In this document: one piece after another, positions 43,127-56,633 of the stretch | Layout of the letters: every line of letters starts with the position of its first letter | How positions within the stretch are numbered: position 1 is the first letter of the stretch | Origin: Notospermus geniculatus | Lineage: Eukaryota; Nemertea; Pilidiophora; Heteronemertea; Lineidae | Length of the DNA stretch: 64,000 nt | Reading direction: 5' to 3' | Assembly (NCBI GenBank): GCA_002633025.1 | Contig: NMRB01001838.1 | Coordinates: forward strand, 8,182-72,181 | Program-made: the position numbers and the translations under genes | The notes under the pieces: generated by a model | Databases searched by the model: none | Seen by the model: only the letters and a program-made list of their open reading frames with translations | Told to the model about the DNA's origin: nothing

Positions 43127-43995
43127 TTTGACCATGGTCACTTCCAACCAAGTGTAACGAAATGCATTTGATTAAGATGATGCCATTAATAAACTAAGTA
43201 GTCTCCACGTACTAAACATGTGCAAAAACATGGAGTTATTAATCATATCCTCATTTGAATCAATTAATTATAGATTTTGCTCTTATTGAGTTTATAGATT
43301 TACTAAAGCCCTCGGGCGCCGGCGGCTGAATCATCGAAATTGGTTTCGTAATGAACAACATTGAGGAACGTGTTTTGATCAATCAGTTGGTTTCAGTAAT
43401 GGTTCTAACCTCTTGGTTAGATTCCCTTGGGAGTTCCCAAATACAAGATGTGTAGGAATGTATTGAATTATTGGAGTATTAATTGTTTTTAGGCAGCTGA
43501 TTGATGTTTTGTCAATATGTTTCCTCTCTGGCATTCTCCGACTTTATCTTTCTTGCTGGCGTACTTGTGATTGCTGGACAAATACCATTCTTTTCGTTTG
43601 CTCCAAGAAGGTGCAAGACACCTGTAGGCATCTGAAGGCAAATTCTGCTAAGTAACGAGACCTATAGACCTTTCAACAAAGATGGCGGTCAAACAGTTCT
43701 AACCATATGATGTCAGAAGCTTCATACCATTCAATGACCACTGGCACGCTGAGCTGGTGAAGCGGGCCATACATGTAGGCACAAAATTTTAGGTAAAATA
43801 ATTGTCTGAGACCGAGTGGATGCGTTTGGTAGTGTGATATCATGCTTGGACAATGAATGGCCACAACGTCATGTGGGAGCTAAACTAGTAGGCCACCATC
43901 TTTATATTGGAAAGCTCTATAGGCCTACACAGTACCGGTACTATCTGAAACAATCCCGGGTTCAACGTGTTCAAATCTATCCTCGGCCATATGTG

Positions 43996-44186
43996 GAATT
44001 AACCATCCCTGACACGACCGTCGCATGGGAGAGTAAGCTGTGGTGCCTTTGTAACGCCAAGTTGACCCCCATCCAAGTGAGGAATATGAGTTAAGCTTGA
44101 GATGGCATTCCATTACTTATCCAGGGCCATTGATGCTTTTGCTTCGGTCCTGATGGAAAAACCAAGTACAATACACATGATACAAG
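43996..44186 (+). repeat. Diverged dispersed repeat, copy 2
   Basis: Second copy of the family at 24050-24262, in the same orientation with moderate identity. Confidence 0.6.
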
Positions 44187-45321
44187 TAAAGAATCAAAGG
44201 AGCATGGAATACACCTCTGTTTCCGATGTTTTATCTGTGGAATAATAATACCAATCATTTATTGATATCCATGGAGATGGTTGTGGGTCATGTCTACAGG
44301 TATCAACAGATTAATCTGAAGCTTTGCAATCCTTTGAGATTCAACTTATCAGAACTCATCACATTCTCTGGGGGCTCATATTTACATTAATGATGTGCAC
44401 TGTATGATGCTGACGTGCCCACCACCCAGGAGTAGCCAGTACCATCAGGCTGCTCACGATACCTTCTTCTACACAGACTGTTGCTTACCGTCCGCTGGGG
44501 AGGTTACCAGAGAATCAATCGTCAACCAGTCTCCTTGGATTCAACTTAAGTTTGTCGAATTCTGCCATGCATTTGCTGCAATACTCATGAAGTTAATGCA
44601 CAGGCATCTTTGAAAAGCTTGAAATGAATCAGGCAGTATTTACCAACAACCGCAAACTCTCGTGCTAATTGCTAACTTCGGAAATTGATTCCAAATATCT
44701 GAGTGACTCACTCTGTCATGTCCATTGTTGACCTTCTGTAGGATGACCAGAGCTCTGGACACAGTGCGATTGGTCACTAACAAAGGTTACCTGATGCCAG
44801 TACCTGGAGCTGATGGACCTACAATACGGTGACTAATGGCAAAAAGGCAAGAAACCCCAGATGCGGAGTACAGGGATGACACATCTCGTAGTCTTCTTCG
44901 TTATCCAGTTATAATGAGAGGTTAATTAATAGGAACTTGGTAGGGCTGACACTGGATTGTTGTGGGTCTTCCCATATGGTCAGCTACTCCTGAAATCATT
45001 TGGCCAGAAAAAGCCCCACTTGTTGGGTAATTACCAATTTAGTGTGGAAACACCGACCATGGATGACCACTGCATTGACTACACAGGCATGCGAGTGTTT
45101 CCCTCCTAATCAATTTGCATTGTGCTAGGGTCTTTTCATTGCTCTGGCTTCGGTTTGTCTTTGCTCATTTCCTGCTCCTGAGGGACTCAAGCAGCAAGGA
45201 AGACTGCAAGGGTTCACTGCTTCCCTTTGTGGTTCTGCGAGTCTGGATGGAGTCCTCAGGATTGCATCATGCTGTTTCATCTGTGCAGGTGTTGCTGGAG
45301 GAAAGAAAACTTACAGTCACC

Positions 45322-45566
45322 TATCGGGTGGCCCCAAAAAAGCATGCTGAACTTCAAATCTTGATTTCTCAACAACTGTCTATTATAATTCAATGATTTT
45401 GGGTGTCACATTTTTTACCATGAATACCAAAGGTTTCAATGCAAAAATTTCACACGTTAAACGAAACATCTTTGAATGATGCAGTACCAAATTTCATTGA
45501 ATTATAATGGACAGTTGTTGAGAAATCAAGATTTGAAGTTAGGCACGTTTTTTCGGCCACCTGATA
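45322..45566. mobile_element. TA-flanked foldback MITE
   Basis: TATCGGGTGGCCCCAAAAAA and TTTTTTCGGCCACCTGATA are terminal inverted repeats. Pairing continues with ATCTTGATTTCTCAACAACT and AGTTGTTGAGAAATCAAGAT, then ATTATAATTCAATGA and TTGAATTATAAT. Arms are about 90 bp. Confidence 0.85.
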
Positions 45567-46322
45567 CAACAAGCTACATGTAATTATTTTTGTTAGGAAA
45601 GAAACTTCAAATTCTGTCTGAAGTTGACAGTGACTTTGCAAAAGACTTCCCGTGCTTCCAACCTGGTAAATGAATGTTTCTAGATGTATAGGAATTAGAC
45701 TTCCGCATTTCAGAAGACTTCAACAAAAGATTACATCATTTATTAGACCTGTATTTACAATTGGATCCAAATCCAAGTGCTGACTCATCAGGCAAATTGG
45801 AACTTTGGAATATATCAGAGTCTGTGAATTAAACCTGACATTTTAATCTGCTTCATCTTCCATTTAAACAATTCCAGTTCTCGATGCTTTGACTTCATCA
45901 GACTTAATTCTTTTCATTCGTACTTCTCCAAAAGACAGTTTGTTTCTGTTAACTCGGTTTCATTTGAAGATGTTATTTACAACGTGGATTATGTTAAGGA
46001 AAGACATTATTTTCATCCTGTATTTTTTCACGAATTTCCTTTTGTTACCTTTGATTCACGAATGTCGTTTGAAAAGAAATGTCTTCTTCAAATAAGCTCT
46101 TGTTTGGCCCTTTGAATGATTTGCTTATTTCTAATGAATTACATTCCTTTTGATCACGTTTTTTCAACTGAAGTCAAATCCCTGAAGGCCTTCAAAAACT
46201 GTTTGAAACCTGAGCGAAGGGAAATGTGTTTCTTTGAAAATTGAACTTTAACTAAAGACTGACTAGACCTAATAGAATACCTACGGTACCAAGTTGGGCC
46301 CACAGTGACCTTTATTTTCATT

Positions 46323-46684
46323 AGGCATTTTTACACGGTGCGGGTGCATTGCAGATCGAGACTGGATCGAGGAGGGTTCGGTTATTCTCTCGTGTAAAAG
46401 CGAACCGAACTCCACCGGCCTCGGGTGGGATTGCACGCGTTACCTGTGAAATAATCACGCACAAGATTTCTCAAGCACTGTTCATGCATGCTGTTAGAAT
46501 ATTTTGTACTTACGATAACTGTAAATAATGTTGAAATGTTGATACACGCCATGTAGTGGCACGCATTCAAAGAACTGACCTCGAACTGAATCGAGGCCGG
46601 TTACCGAACCCGCACCTTGTAAAAGTGACCAATCCAGGAGGGTGGAGGTAGGTTTCCTCGAACCCACACCGTGTAAGAAGGCCT
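46323..46684. mobile_element. MITE with TTTTTACACGGTG termini
   Basis: Left AGGCATTTTTACACGGTGCG and right CCACACCGTGTAAGAAGGCCT are inverted. A second inner pair (CTCGTGTAAAAGCG, CGCACCTTGTAAAAGTG) suggests a composite or repeated terminus. Frames in it are not coding. Confidence 0.7.
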
Positions 46685-47707
46685 TGAACACACTGGCAGC
46701 CCACTGAGGTGGCCTGGTAGTGCAGGTCGGAGAATTTTGTCCTCGTTCAGAGCCAAACCAGTTGATGAAACCCTTAAGGAGTTGAGGTCATTATGTTTGG
46801 ACCAAGCCTGAGCCTTTGCTTGCTTGCACTTCGACAAGCACTTGTCTGAATGTTACAAGTTGCTGTACATTTCTCATCAAGCTTCGTCATTTATCATCTG
46901 TTGTCTCAATGTGTCTCAATTGGTCATTGCCGGGTGAGTTATTTGTTTAGGGGCGCGCGAGCCACCGCAAATGAGCATGTCAAGTCCTGAGCAATCGTGA
47001 ACAATCTCCACGCATCCTTTCAATTCTGCGAGTCGTCATCCGTCGGTGACACATGCTGATACGTCTCTCGGGTATCTTTACCCGTTTATATGCTGCGACG
47101 CTGTTATCTGATGCTATTTCGGAGTGGCGATTAGTTCGTTTTATAGGCAATGTCCGTTACTCTCTCCCGTTCAAAATATGTTTTATGTCGTTTATCTCAT
47201 GTGATTTACGTTCATCATGTGATTTACGTTCATCATGAAACCAAGATCGTATCTCATGGTGTTGAAAATATAATCATTTCTTTTAGGCTTATTTTTCGGA
47301 ACTGGATCAGTTTTATCTGATTGTTTTTTAATGGGGTGATGTTTGTCATTTAATCAATTGACATGATTTGGTTATTATGCCATATAGAATCCCCTATTAT
47401 CTGTGTGACTCAAGAGTTGGTTACCAAACAAACATCTCTGTATAGACCTGTTCTTACTTGTGTAGAAATGGACATTCAATCAGGCTGCAAGCTGGGTGAT
47501 GCTAACCATCTGATCTGTTCTGTGGAATTATCATTCAATTCCCTTCCATATTTTCTTCTCTAATATCAAAACTTCATTGCTTATACATCCTTCAGTTCTC
47601 TCAAAATCAATAAAAAAAAAAAATTCTAAAAAGTGCTCTTGGAGTTGCAGTTGTGAAGAAAACCTTGGGGCCAATAAGCCAATGTACTTATGCCAAATTT
47701 ATAGACA

Positions 47708-47954
47708 ATAGACCATTCTCAAATTGACGTAAACGACAAAGATCTGCGCACTTCCGCTGAAATCTCAACCACAACCTCGGTCTGAAACTGAATGACGTAA
47801 TGCAGACAACCCCACGACAGTGACGTCGAAGACGTTGCGTCAGACTCGACCATTGCTAAATCATGGATGGTGTCATGTCAGCCAGTTTCAGATCGAGGTT
47901 CTGGTTGAGATTTCGGCGGATGTGCACAGATCTGCAAATTCGAGAATCGTCTAT
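47708..47954 (+). mobile_element. TAGACC foldback MITE, copy 2
   Basis: Same ends and arms as 37506-37753; includes GATCTGCGCACTTCCGCTG and TCGGCGGATGTGCACAGATC. Confidence 0.85.
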
Positions 47955-48740
47955 TCTCTGAGTACTCGCTAGAGCCTCGTCCTTACCATGCAGACATCTT
48001 GGCATTTTGAGCAGTGTCACTTCCATTCTGAGGACATGTGCCAGAAATGAGGGTAGCTTCACGGTATGGCTCTTGTCCCTTAACATTCTGTTGCTTCCAG
48101 ACAGTCACGAGTTTCAACATCTTCCAAGAAGTACTTCATCTTCTTAATGTCATAATCCACGGTAATTGGTCTTAGGTTCCTCATCCAGAGGACTAGAAAA
48201 AGACATCTTTATAGACATTGCTGTGCACTTTTACCATACAAAGATATCCTGAGGTAATTAGCTGAAAGATAGCCATGATATCCTGGACTCATCCATCTTT
48301 TCAACAAAGCAGTCAAATGTTATCCGTGGATTACTACGGACATCAATTTCACGCAATAAATCAGATTTTTGAATCGTTGTTATCATGAATTTTGATTCAT
48401 GCATATTCATTAAGGAGTGGATGCCATCACTTTGTTGCCGTTATTCATAACTTGTAGCCCAGCTGGTATGTTTTATGACCGTGGAAATCAATCATTTTGT
48501 GTTGGGTCCCTTTGGGATGTTGTATGTTATATGCAGGAAATCTCCTCACTCTGCTTTGTTTCAAGCAGTTTGTGAGTGAGGGAAACTCATTGATGGCCTT
48601 TAACCCATCTCTGCACTGATGGCAACATTTATTGCTGAATATATATACTGAACAGAAAGACATTTTCAAAGTAAAATCAAAGTCAACCTTACTTCAACAT
48701 GAAGAAAGTGCCGAGATTGGAAATCTGCACAAGTCAGTGG

Positions 48741-48930
48741 TGCTCTAGCAAAAGTAGGTGCTTTTGCAACCGAGGAAAGGGTTAATGGCCTTACAACACA
48801 ATTGCTGAAATGTACATCTGCAGGTTGACAATAGTATGGACAGCAGTGATAATACATGTAGTTGAGTATAAACTGATGTCCAATTATGATCACTTGCGAA
48901 AAGTGCCGCCTTTTGCTGGAGCGGGTCACA
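48741..48930 (-). mobile_element. GTGACCCG-ended MITE, copy 2
   Basis: Inverse of 29659-29851; ends GCTGGAGCGGGTCACA. It contains GCAACCGAGGAAAGGGTTAA. Confidence 0.8.
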
Positions 48931-49828
48931 AATGTGCTTGGTTCTTGGAAAGCAGAAGAGGTATTTGCCATGTTGGTGAGTTTCAGCCTACCGGTAGGCT
49001 ACTTTTTTCCAAAGATTATCAAATGAACCAGTAGAATGCCAGCCTCTCGTTCTATGCGGGAGGGTAATCGACCGGGTTGGTGCAACAGTTTGCACTTGAC
49101 AGTTGATGACTTTATCAAAAGGTAGCCATCTCCCCTGTTGCAAACTCCAAACACTTACAAAGTGTTTTTTAAGGTCTCTATCATTGAGTGTTAAACAAAA
49201 CAGCTTCCCAGCGAAGTCTGGTACATGGCTAAACTCCCCAATGAAACAGGTGATTGTTCAGAAGAAGCAAGTTTCGTAAGCGGTTCCTCTGAGTATTTTC
49301 GACTTATCCCTGCCACTGTTTCTTGTTAAGACTTCAAACAATTTGTAGCTTGTAATGTTAAACATGTTTTGAGAGGTTTCGAGAGAGTTGTTTTCGTTCA
49401 TGAGTCAATTTTAAGTGAATGGAGAGAGGAATTCTGGCACCTTATGTCTAAAATGAGATGTTTTACAGTTGGTACGGGGGATCACTCGTGCTCCTGCTGT
49501 TCGGAAAACCAACATCTTAACTCTCTATAAAGTAAGTCACTAACTGCAAGAACAAATTGCCATTGCTGTCTAAACAGTCAGCTGCAATATTGAACTTGGA
49601 ACAGAGCTAAGTTCTAGCAAGGTCATCAGGCTTTTAGAAGCAACATACTGTTCCCATCCCACACAATTCCCCCAGGACACAAAAGCTTTTGAGCTTTCTC
49701 TTGCTCCCTGGGTATCATGTAGGTAGAGATGTATGATGCTTTTAGTCCCTATGATTAACCCCTTCTTACCTGAAGCTAGTCTGCACAGAGAAACAGCAAC
49801 CCTAGTAATGATTCATGCATCACTGGGG

Positions 49829-49975
49829 CGGATCCAGAATTTGGGAAAGGTGGGGTGCCCTGTGCTAGGAACATTGAAATTTGCGCCAAATTCCATTTCA
49901 CGGTCGATTTTACAGATTTGTTGGCCAAAAGGGGAGGCGAGAGCCCGGGGTACCCCCTCTGTATCCGCGCCTGCA
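49829..49975 (-). mobile_element. GGATCC-ended MITE (hAT-like), short copy
   Basis: GGGGCGGATCCAGAATTTGG at the left and CCCCCTCTGTATCCGCGCC at the right. A TGCATCA direct repeat borders it on both sides. The interior, inverted, matches 7107-7200, giving the uninterrupted version of the nested copy there. Confidence 0.75.
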
Positions 49976-50446
49976 TCATCCAGGGTTGGGTAATTTTGTG
50001 GCAACGTTAATAGGTAGGATTGAATGGTTCCTCAGGGTTTGTTTTGCCTTTTGGCTTTTGCTGTATCTTGCCTCAGGGTGAAAATGTCTGATCAACCCCT
50101 CTGGCAGTGTTTCAGGCCTAGGCACATACCTACTAACTCAAAAGCAGTTCTCAAAACAAGACATAGAAGCCTTGGCTATGTTCGAATTGTTCTTGTCTGC
50201 AACTGATTCTATTCTTTTGTACTCGAAAAACAATGGAATTGAGATGGTTTTGCAGTTCTGTCTGGTTGATGTTGATGTTGGAAGTCATTGTGTTTCTCGA
50301 CACATTCCTTTGGTTATTTGCGAACATACAAGTAAAATAGCTTCCAGCACACTTTGTGATATACCAAGTTGCTGTAGAAACAGCTCAGCCATTCTGCTCT
50401 CATTCCTGTTGTCATTCCTGGACCCACTATGCTTGGGTGTGTTGGG

Positions 50447-50716
50447 TTTATAGTCTGATATCAACAATGGGAGAGGTTCTCATCCGACTTTCCACTTTAA
50501 CCCCAGTCTATCCTGAAACCTTTCAGTAGAACTCAGATGAGCTGCTCATTCAGCTACAATCTGAGCATTTCAGACCAGTTCCCATTTATACACCTGGGTG
50601 GGGAGAGGCCAGTGAGGCAGAGGCTTGCCCAAAGTCTCACCCCACAGTAGTAGGATTCAAACCGGGACCTTCTGACCGCTAGTCGGAGACCCGAACAACT
50701 ACACCACCATGGCTCT
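50447..50716 (-). mobile_element. tRNA-derived SINE, copy 5
   Basis: Reverse orientation: TATAGTCTGATATCAACAAT, then TATCCTGAAACCTTTCAGTA, ending ACTACACCACCATGG. The B box is degraded (GGATTCAAACC). Confidence 0.85.
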
Positions 50717-50897
50717 AAAGCTTGATGCTTGTTGGTAACTGTAACAGTAATGAGTGTCAAAGATAGGAATCCTGATTAAGTGAAGATGAAGAGATTCCAG
50801 TATTCTGCAAATGTTTCCTAATATAAATTGGCTTTCTTTACTTCATCATCCTGGCAAGACCTCTCATGGTTGAAATAATAGCCACATGAACTCTTTA

Positions 50898-51327
50898 GGC
50901 CAGGGTTATTATATTCTTTGGTTTACGGGCACAAATTTTCTGAGCCCAGGTACGGAGGACGGAATAAAAATAAAAAAAAACTTAGGTTAAGTTCACTTTT
51001 TTCATTTTCAGCTTTAGAATGACAAGTTAGACAAATCGGAGGAAATAAAAAACCAAATAAATTCTTTATAAATGCCTCTTTTCTGCTTCTTTCCGTCCTT
51101 GTTGCTGGGAAATAGTGTTGGTTTTATTTATTTTTAGCTGTCCTGACTGCTAATCCAAGGTCGGCGAGAATAAAAATGACTCCATTTATTCGTTTTTTTC
51201 TTAGAAGGCCTCATTTGAACTTCGGAGGCAATAAAAGAAACTGATTTTCCCAATTTTATTTTTTTTTCGGAATGGCATTTTGCCACGTCGGCGGGCCCGT
51301 AAACCAAAGAATAAAAAAAGTGTGGCC
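50898..51327 (+). mobile_element. PIF/Harbinger-like MITE, copy 2, TTA target duplication
   Basis: Full-length sister of 40303-40741 with about 90% identity by eye. TTA at 50895-50897 and 51328-51330. Both copies share TGAGCCCAGGTACGGAGGAC and CTTCGGAGGCAATAAAAG or TTCGGAGGCAATAAAAG. Confidence 0.85.
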
Positions 51328-51937
51328 TTAAAGAAACATTACACACCACAGGTAGCAACTTTTTTGCATGAAATCATGCCGATCAGATCACTAAATCTAG
51401 ACTTTTCTATCAAAGTTCCAAACCTCAGTGGGTTGGCTGTAACCACAGCTTCTTATTGGAGTGCATGTACATCGGTTGTACATTGGATAAGGCTGCTAGG
51501 GTTCTGGGTATTTCCAAAATCAACTTTGCAGGTTCCACAAACAATAGTCATATCTACGCATCAGAAGTCAAACCAAGATACATCTTGATAACTTCTTCAA
51601 GGAATCCTTTTCATACTGTGTTATAGAACTTGCTACTTGGCATCTTTGGTGGCCTTTAGATTGGCATTTTAGATAAAAAGAATGTGTTGATCATGAAGGT
51701 CTCTTGTCTGTGGCTTTTTGGATAAAAGGCTCAAATTTGTTGGGAGGTTGCTCAAGCCAACAGCTCATTAACCCTTTATGTTTCAGCAGTTTTTCTTCGA
51801 GGATTGCAATGACCATCGTTGCTGATAAAAAATTACCGGTACCAATAATTCTCAAAAGTGATGCAGTTTTCACAGAAGAGTTATTGAAATCATATAGCAT
51901 TAATGTCTAATGTCACATGTTTTTCTCTGTTTTTCAG

Positions 51938-52053
51938 GTCCTGGCTCATATCAAACACCAGATACTAAAGCAAATAAGGGTGGCCTGATGGTGACAAAGG
52001 ATAAACGGTTCAGAAATAACAAAAATGAAATCCCAGGACCTGGATCTTATGAG
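51938..52053 (+). CDS. STPG2: STPG2-like protein, exon G
   Basis: Exon of 116 nt, phase 1 in and phase 0 out (TATGAG|GTAAGA), after TTTTTCTCTGTTTTTCAG. With the Gly base from exon F it encodes GPGSYQTPDTKANKGGLMVT, KDKRFRNNKNEIPGPGSYE. It thus contains two PGPGSY repeats separated by a basic KRFRNNKNE segment, the densest repeat spacing in the gene. The donor is the consensus GTAAGA. The next exon is 10.6 kb downstream. Confidence 0.93.
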
Positions 52054-54066
52054 GTAAGATCATCTAGAGTAGTGTACAGGCCTACTTTGATTTTCAGTGG
52101 GAATAAGAAAAATGAAAGTCTGAAATGTTCACTGGCATTTTCTGCACCAGTTGTTGGGCATGGAATCAGGTCGTGACAAATGCTATAAAATTTAGCTGTA
52201 AACATGATATCATTGGCAAGGCATATGCTGCTCCTTTTGTCCGAGGCCACATTCATTCAAGTATGTTGCCATCATAGCCAGATGGATGCTTTTCAGATGG
52301 CTACCAATTTATGGTAGTTTTATTGTAGTCCTCCTGTCTACCAGCAGGTTGCAGACAAAGATGATAATGATGTCACTTTATAGGGAGAGGGTGGCTACAG
52401 TTATGTCGGTCTGTCCTTCTGTTGGCATACTTTATCAGAACACTGATCATTCCATAAAATAGATAGATTTTTCTCTAAAAATTACAAATTCATTATAGGA
52501 CTTGGGAAGGTACTTTGTTGGTTTACCATCACCAGTTGGGTAACAGTCCAGAACATTTTCAATCTCATGCCATTGTCTCCTGGCCATATAAAAGGCCTCC
52601 TGGTGTGTTGGTAACTTTTTACTGCCTTTATCATATCATGTGCTCTGCAATAAAAACTTTGTGTGCATTTAATTGAGGATACAAACCCTTTGTATATACA
52701 TGTAGCTGTGTGAAATTTTTTGCTCCACCCCGAAAATATGAAACAATGTGATATGACATGATAACATGTCATCAGTAATGCAGAATAAATACCTGTAATA
52801 GCGGCAATAATGTTGGATGTTCAGGGTCTGACATGTTATGGTCATGGTTGGTGGGTCCTCACAATGGGACAGACCTGGAAAATGTCACCAAATTGCCTTT
52901 GTTCATGGTCAAATTTTGTCATAATAACCTGATTCACCACGGTTTTTCAGATTTATGACTTAATCAGTCAAGCAGAATTAAAACAATTTCAATTTCCTGA
53001 AGATTGTCAATGCTTATCCATCAAACAGTTAAGAGAATCACTTTATTAAGAAGTTGCCTGTTTATCATCCTCATCAACCTGTCCATCCCATGTCCTGAAC
53101 AATAGAATTGATACCGTGAAGTTATTTCCGGGCCTGGTTTTCATCTTCATCTTACCCTACTGTTACCATGTCTCTACCCTGGCCAGATCATTCAACTTCA
53201 AACAATGACTTTCTAGTCACATCATGTTTGTCTTCGGTGTCTCAAAATTGATGGATTTATGGACAATGGTTGGAAACTTCTGGTTTATGTCAGTCATTGG
53301 TTTGACATAGTCCCTGATGTTGTCTTGTTGGGAAGATGCTGTGAAAAGGTCCAGAGGGCAGAGGGGATCCTGCTAAACAAATAGAGTAACTCTGTATCTG
53401 TGATTGTGGGATAGATGTTGAAGATAAGCATCATCAGCAACATCAGAATTTTGCTATAAAAACAGCGTCATCCTGCAAACTGTTTTTGAAAATTTGTTTC
53501 ATATCAAATAGAAACTACATGTATGTGATTTGAATGAGTAAAAAACTCACTCTACCTTTTCAATCATGATGCCATCAATGGGGATTGGCTGTGAAGATTT
53601 TCCTGTTTCTAACCAGAAGTTGTTGCTTCCCCACCCTTTGGGACCTTAGACTCGCTGATCCTGTGTCCTTGCCGGAAGCCAGGATTAAACACCCATGAGT
53701 CAGACACGGAATAATCTTTAAACTAACGCTACGACCAAAGAACATTCACTGAAATAATTAGTGAATGGGAAAAAAGGAAAAATCGCTGTATCATTTTATT
53801 GAGTTCATCTTTTGTGATTGGATGAATGGAGTTGTTTTAAAGTATTAGATGGACTGGATTTGAAATTTGGTCAGTTGGTGAACATCGATGATGGATAGGC
53901 AAATGGTATGGTAATCAATCATTGCTGGTGCGGTGATGTTAAGTTTGATATGATGTGAATGAGTACTGAATGCTAGCTTTACAAATAAGGATTTTGAGAC
54001 AAAGGCAAGCAGCCTGATTGTTTAGTTCCAAAAGTGTCCCAAACTAACGAACTTAATTTGTTTTTA

Positions 54067-54590
54067 GCGCAACTGATATCTGATGAAGCTGTAACAATTT
54101 AAAGCTGGAATGGAGTTGTAGATGAAGAACTAACTACATGTATATTTACTGTTGATCTTCATCTACCATTCTCAACAAAGTATAACATGGTGTCACTGTT
54201 TTACATGTAGCACAGCTGATGTCTGATGAAGCTCAGGGGCGGATCCAGGATTCTGGTAAAGGGATACAGAAGGCCACAGGGGGCTGATGAAGTCAAGCAG
54301 CGAAGTTGTGAAATCAGGGTGCGGGGGTCTGGGGGTCCCCCATAAAATTTTGAAATCTGGAAGGCAGTTGGTGTGATTTCTGAGCATCTGAGGGACAAAT
54401 TACAAGGCAATTTTTCAAACGTTGGTCACCGAAAAATAGGGAGGCACGTGCAGGGTTTGCCCCCCCCCCCCTGGATCTGTGCCTGAAACTGGGGTGGAGT
54501 TGCAGATGAAGACCTAACTATTAATATTTACTGTAAAATCTTCATCTACAACTCCATTCTCAACAAAGTACAATGGTGTCACTCAGATGT
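54067..54590. repeat. Direct duplication of about 120 bp interrupted by a MITE
   Basis: TGGAGTTGTAGATGAAGAAC...TCTCAACAAAGTATAAC near 54111-54187 recurs as TGGAGTTGCAGATGAAGACC...TCTCAACAAAGTACAA near 54494-54573. Each unit forms a hairpin through CATCTAC. The GGATCC-ended MITE at 54234-54485 lies between them. Confidence 0.75.
54234..54485. mobile_element. GGATCC-ended MITE (hAT-like)
   Basis: Terminal pair CAGGGGCGGATCCAGGATTC and CCCCCTGGATCTGTGCCTG. The interior differs from the other copies except for its ends. Confidence 0.7.
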
Positions 54591-55198
54591 TTTACTTACT
54601 GGTATGTTCGCCTGGTGCGTGGCGATTGTTTGCCTGTTTCCTCAAACGCTCTCAGCTGAGTGCCAGGCTCTTGGGCCTCTTGTTGTAAAGAAACTCATGG
54701 ACTTGAATTGGAGAAGATGAAGTACCGAGACTAGAGTTCAAAAAGCTTTCCTTTTCACCATTTGATCCTTTGACTGCTGTAAGATTTACTCCCCTTAGTT
54801 CCTCTGGGGGCAATTTCCTCCCTAGGATTTACTTCAGCAGTGATATACAAGATATGCTGATGACGATGATGACACCGTCAGTATCTTAGGGCCATATATC
54901 ATCTCGTAGACATTTGTCTTACAGTTATATTAGATGATATTTAACACTGTGATTTACTGTCGAAGGTTGGGATCAGCCCTCTAAGCCTCTGGTGACTGGT
55001 ATACAGTCATAAGAATTGTAATTTTCTGATTCATAACTTTAGCTACATTTTGAATTTTGATGCATCGTCAGAATGTAAATCTCAGAAAATACCCAATTTA
55101 TGTGCTGAATTGAATATAAATAAATTCATTTAGGAGGACACAACTTTGGTTTGGGATAAACACAGGGGATCACTGGTACTTCAACTCCAAGGCCAAAG

Positions 55199-55334
55199 TG
55201 CCTGTCACACTGAAGTAGTTCTCAAAAGACTGCAAAAAGTTGCCAGCTACGTCCACTCCGTTCGCAGACAGTTTGAGCCCGTTCGGCAAAATTGTCAAGA
55301 ACGTACTGAGAACTAGCTCAGTGTGGTTGGGGCA
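55199..55334 (-). mobile_element. TGCCCC-ended MITE, copy 3 (short)
   Basis: TGCCTGTCACACTGAAGTAG at the left and ACTAGCTCAGTGTGGTTGGGGCA at the right. The interior is the inverse of copies 1 and 2 (CCACTCCGTTCGCAGACAGT), with about half of it deleted. Confidence 0.8.
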
Positions 55335-56348
55335 TTAAATCATACTGCTTTATGGCTATTGGCATTATATGGAAAAGAATGAGCTCTGTAGACTTTGAAA
55401 CTTCCCAAGAAAAGAACTCTTCACGAGTTGGTTCTATTTTGTCATTCCTTACAATAGATGTGTTTGTTGCCATGGATATTGGATGTTACTGTAACTTTTC
55501 AATGAACGATCCATTAGGCCTAGAGGAAGCTGACTCATATTTTTGTCACATCCGTATTAGGAACAAAGGCGATTGTCTCTTTGCCTCCAGGCCTATCTGG
55601 TGCTTACACCTTGTTGATTCCGAGGAAAGCCAGCGTTGGCTGCTGGCGGCGATTTCCAATAACTTTGTCGGTTTCTATTATTACAATTGTTTTACTCCTA
55701 GCCTAACAGATGGTTCTGCCATCTGCCTCAAAACCCAAACCACACGACTTTTTTCGAACCCTGGTTTATGCCTCTGTTTAGTTTCCTTTTCATTTTTAAG
55801 GGATTTTCATTTCTGCCCTGAGATATTCCCTGTCGATTACTGAAGCAGTTGATTGAATTTATACTCTTTTCCTGAATTGTTTAAACAGCCGTGACCAGAG
55901 CATGACCCATGTCATATACATTATTCAAACATCACTTAGCAAGCAAACTCAATCTAATACAACATCTAACGAGTATCATTGGAAGTTTGTAAACTTTCCT
56001 GGTGGCAAGCTTTCAGTAATCTGCAACACAGTAATACAGATTTCCATCTGTATATAGCAATCTGGTCTGAACCTTTTAACTTGAAATTGACAATGCTAAT
56101 TTCAGTGACCAATTGTGTCGATAAATTCCTTGGATACCAACACTGTGCAGTTGTCATCCTCAATCACAACTAGATATTGCTATATGCACTTATCTGATGC
56201 TGTAGAGAAGGTTGTAAACAGATGCTTGGTCAAAATCTAACTCGGAAAACTGTGTTAATTAGAAAATTGCAAGACATGCAAGAAAATTGGTCTGATGCAT
56301 CCTTTGATATATTCGTTGATAGCTTGACTTCAACATTGTTGTCTGAAA

Positions 56349-56633
56349 AAGTTAAAAGTTAAAGTTTGAGTTTATAGTCTGATATCAATAACGGTAGAGG
56401 TGTCATCCGACTTTACACTTTAACCCCAGTCTATCCTGAAACCTTTCAGTAGAACTCAGATGAGCTGCTCATTCAGCGCTACAATCCGAGCATTTCTGAC
56501 CGGTACCTATTTATACACCTGGGTGGAAAGGCCAGTGAGGCAAAGAGACTTGCCCAAAGTCTCACGCCCAGTGGGATTCGAACCCTCTGACCGCTAGTCA
56601 GAGGCCAGAACCACTGCACCACCGTGGCTCCAA
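56349..56633 (-). mobile_element. tRNA-derived SINE, copy 6
   Basis: Reverse orientation with tail AAAAGTTAAAGTTTGAG; body as in the other copies. The B box GGATTCGAACC is intact but the segment between B box and head is shortened. Confidence 0.85.

Larger units (their letters stand above)
37105..51937 (+). other. Intron F-G, 14.8 kb
   Basis: It holds MITEs, two Harbinger-like copies, a 56-bp minisatellite, three large palindromes and one SINE, listed separately. In 37754-38484, 38886-39617, 39938-40299, 40745-41253, 41434-42956, 43127-43995, 44187-45321, 45567-46322, 46685-47707, 47955-48740, 48931-49828, 49976-50446 and 51331-51937 I see no gene; reading frames there are short and without PG repeats. 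Confidence 0.8.

Noticed and set aside
55352-55843. Longest single ORF in the window (163 codons, plus strand)
   Set aside because: No recognisable domain, biased composition rich in Cys/Phe, no supporting splice or promoter context, and it follows a MITE. A frame of this length is possible by chance in 64 kb.
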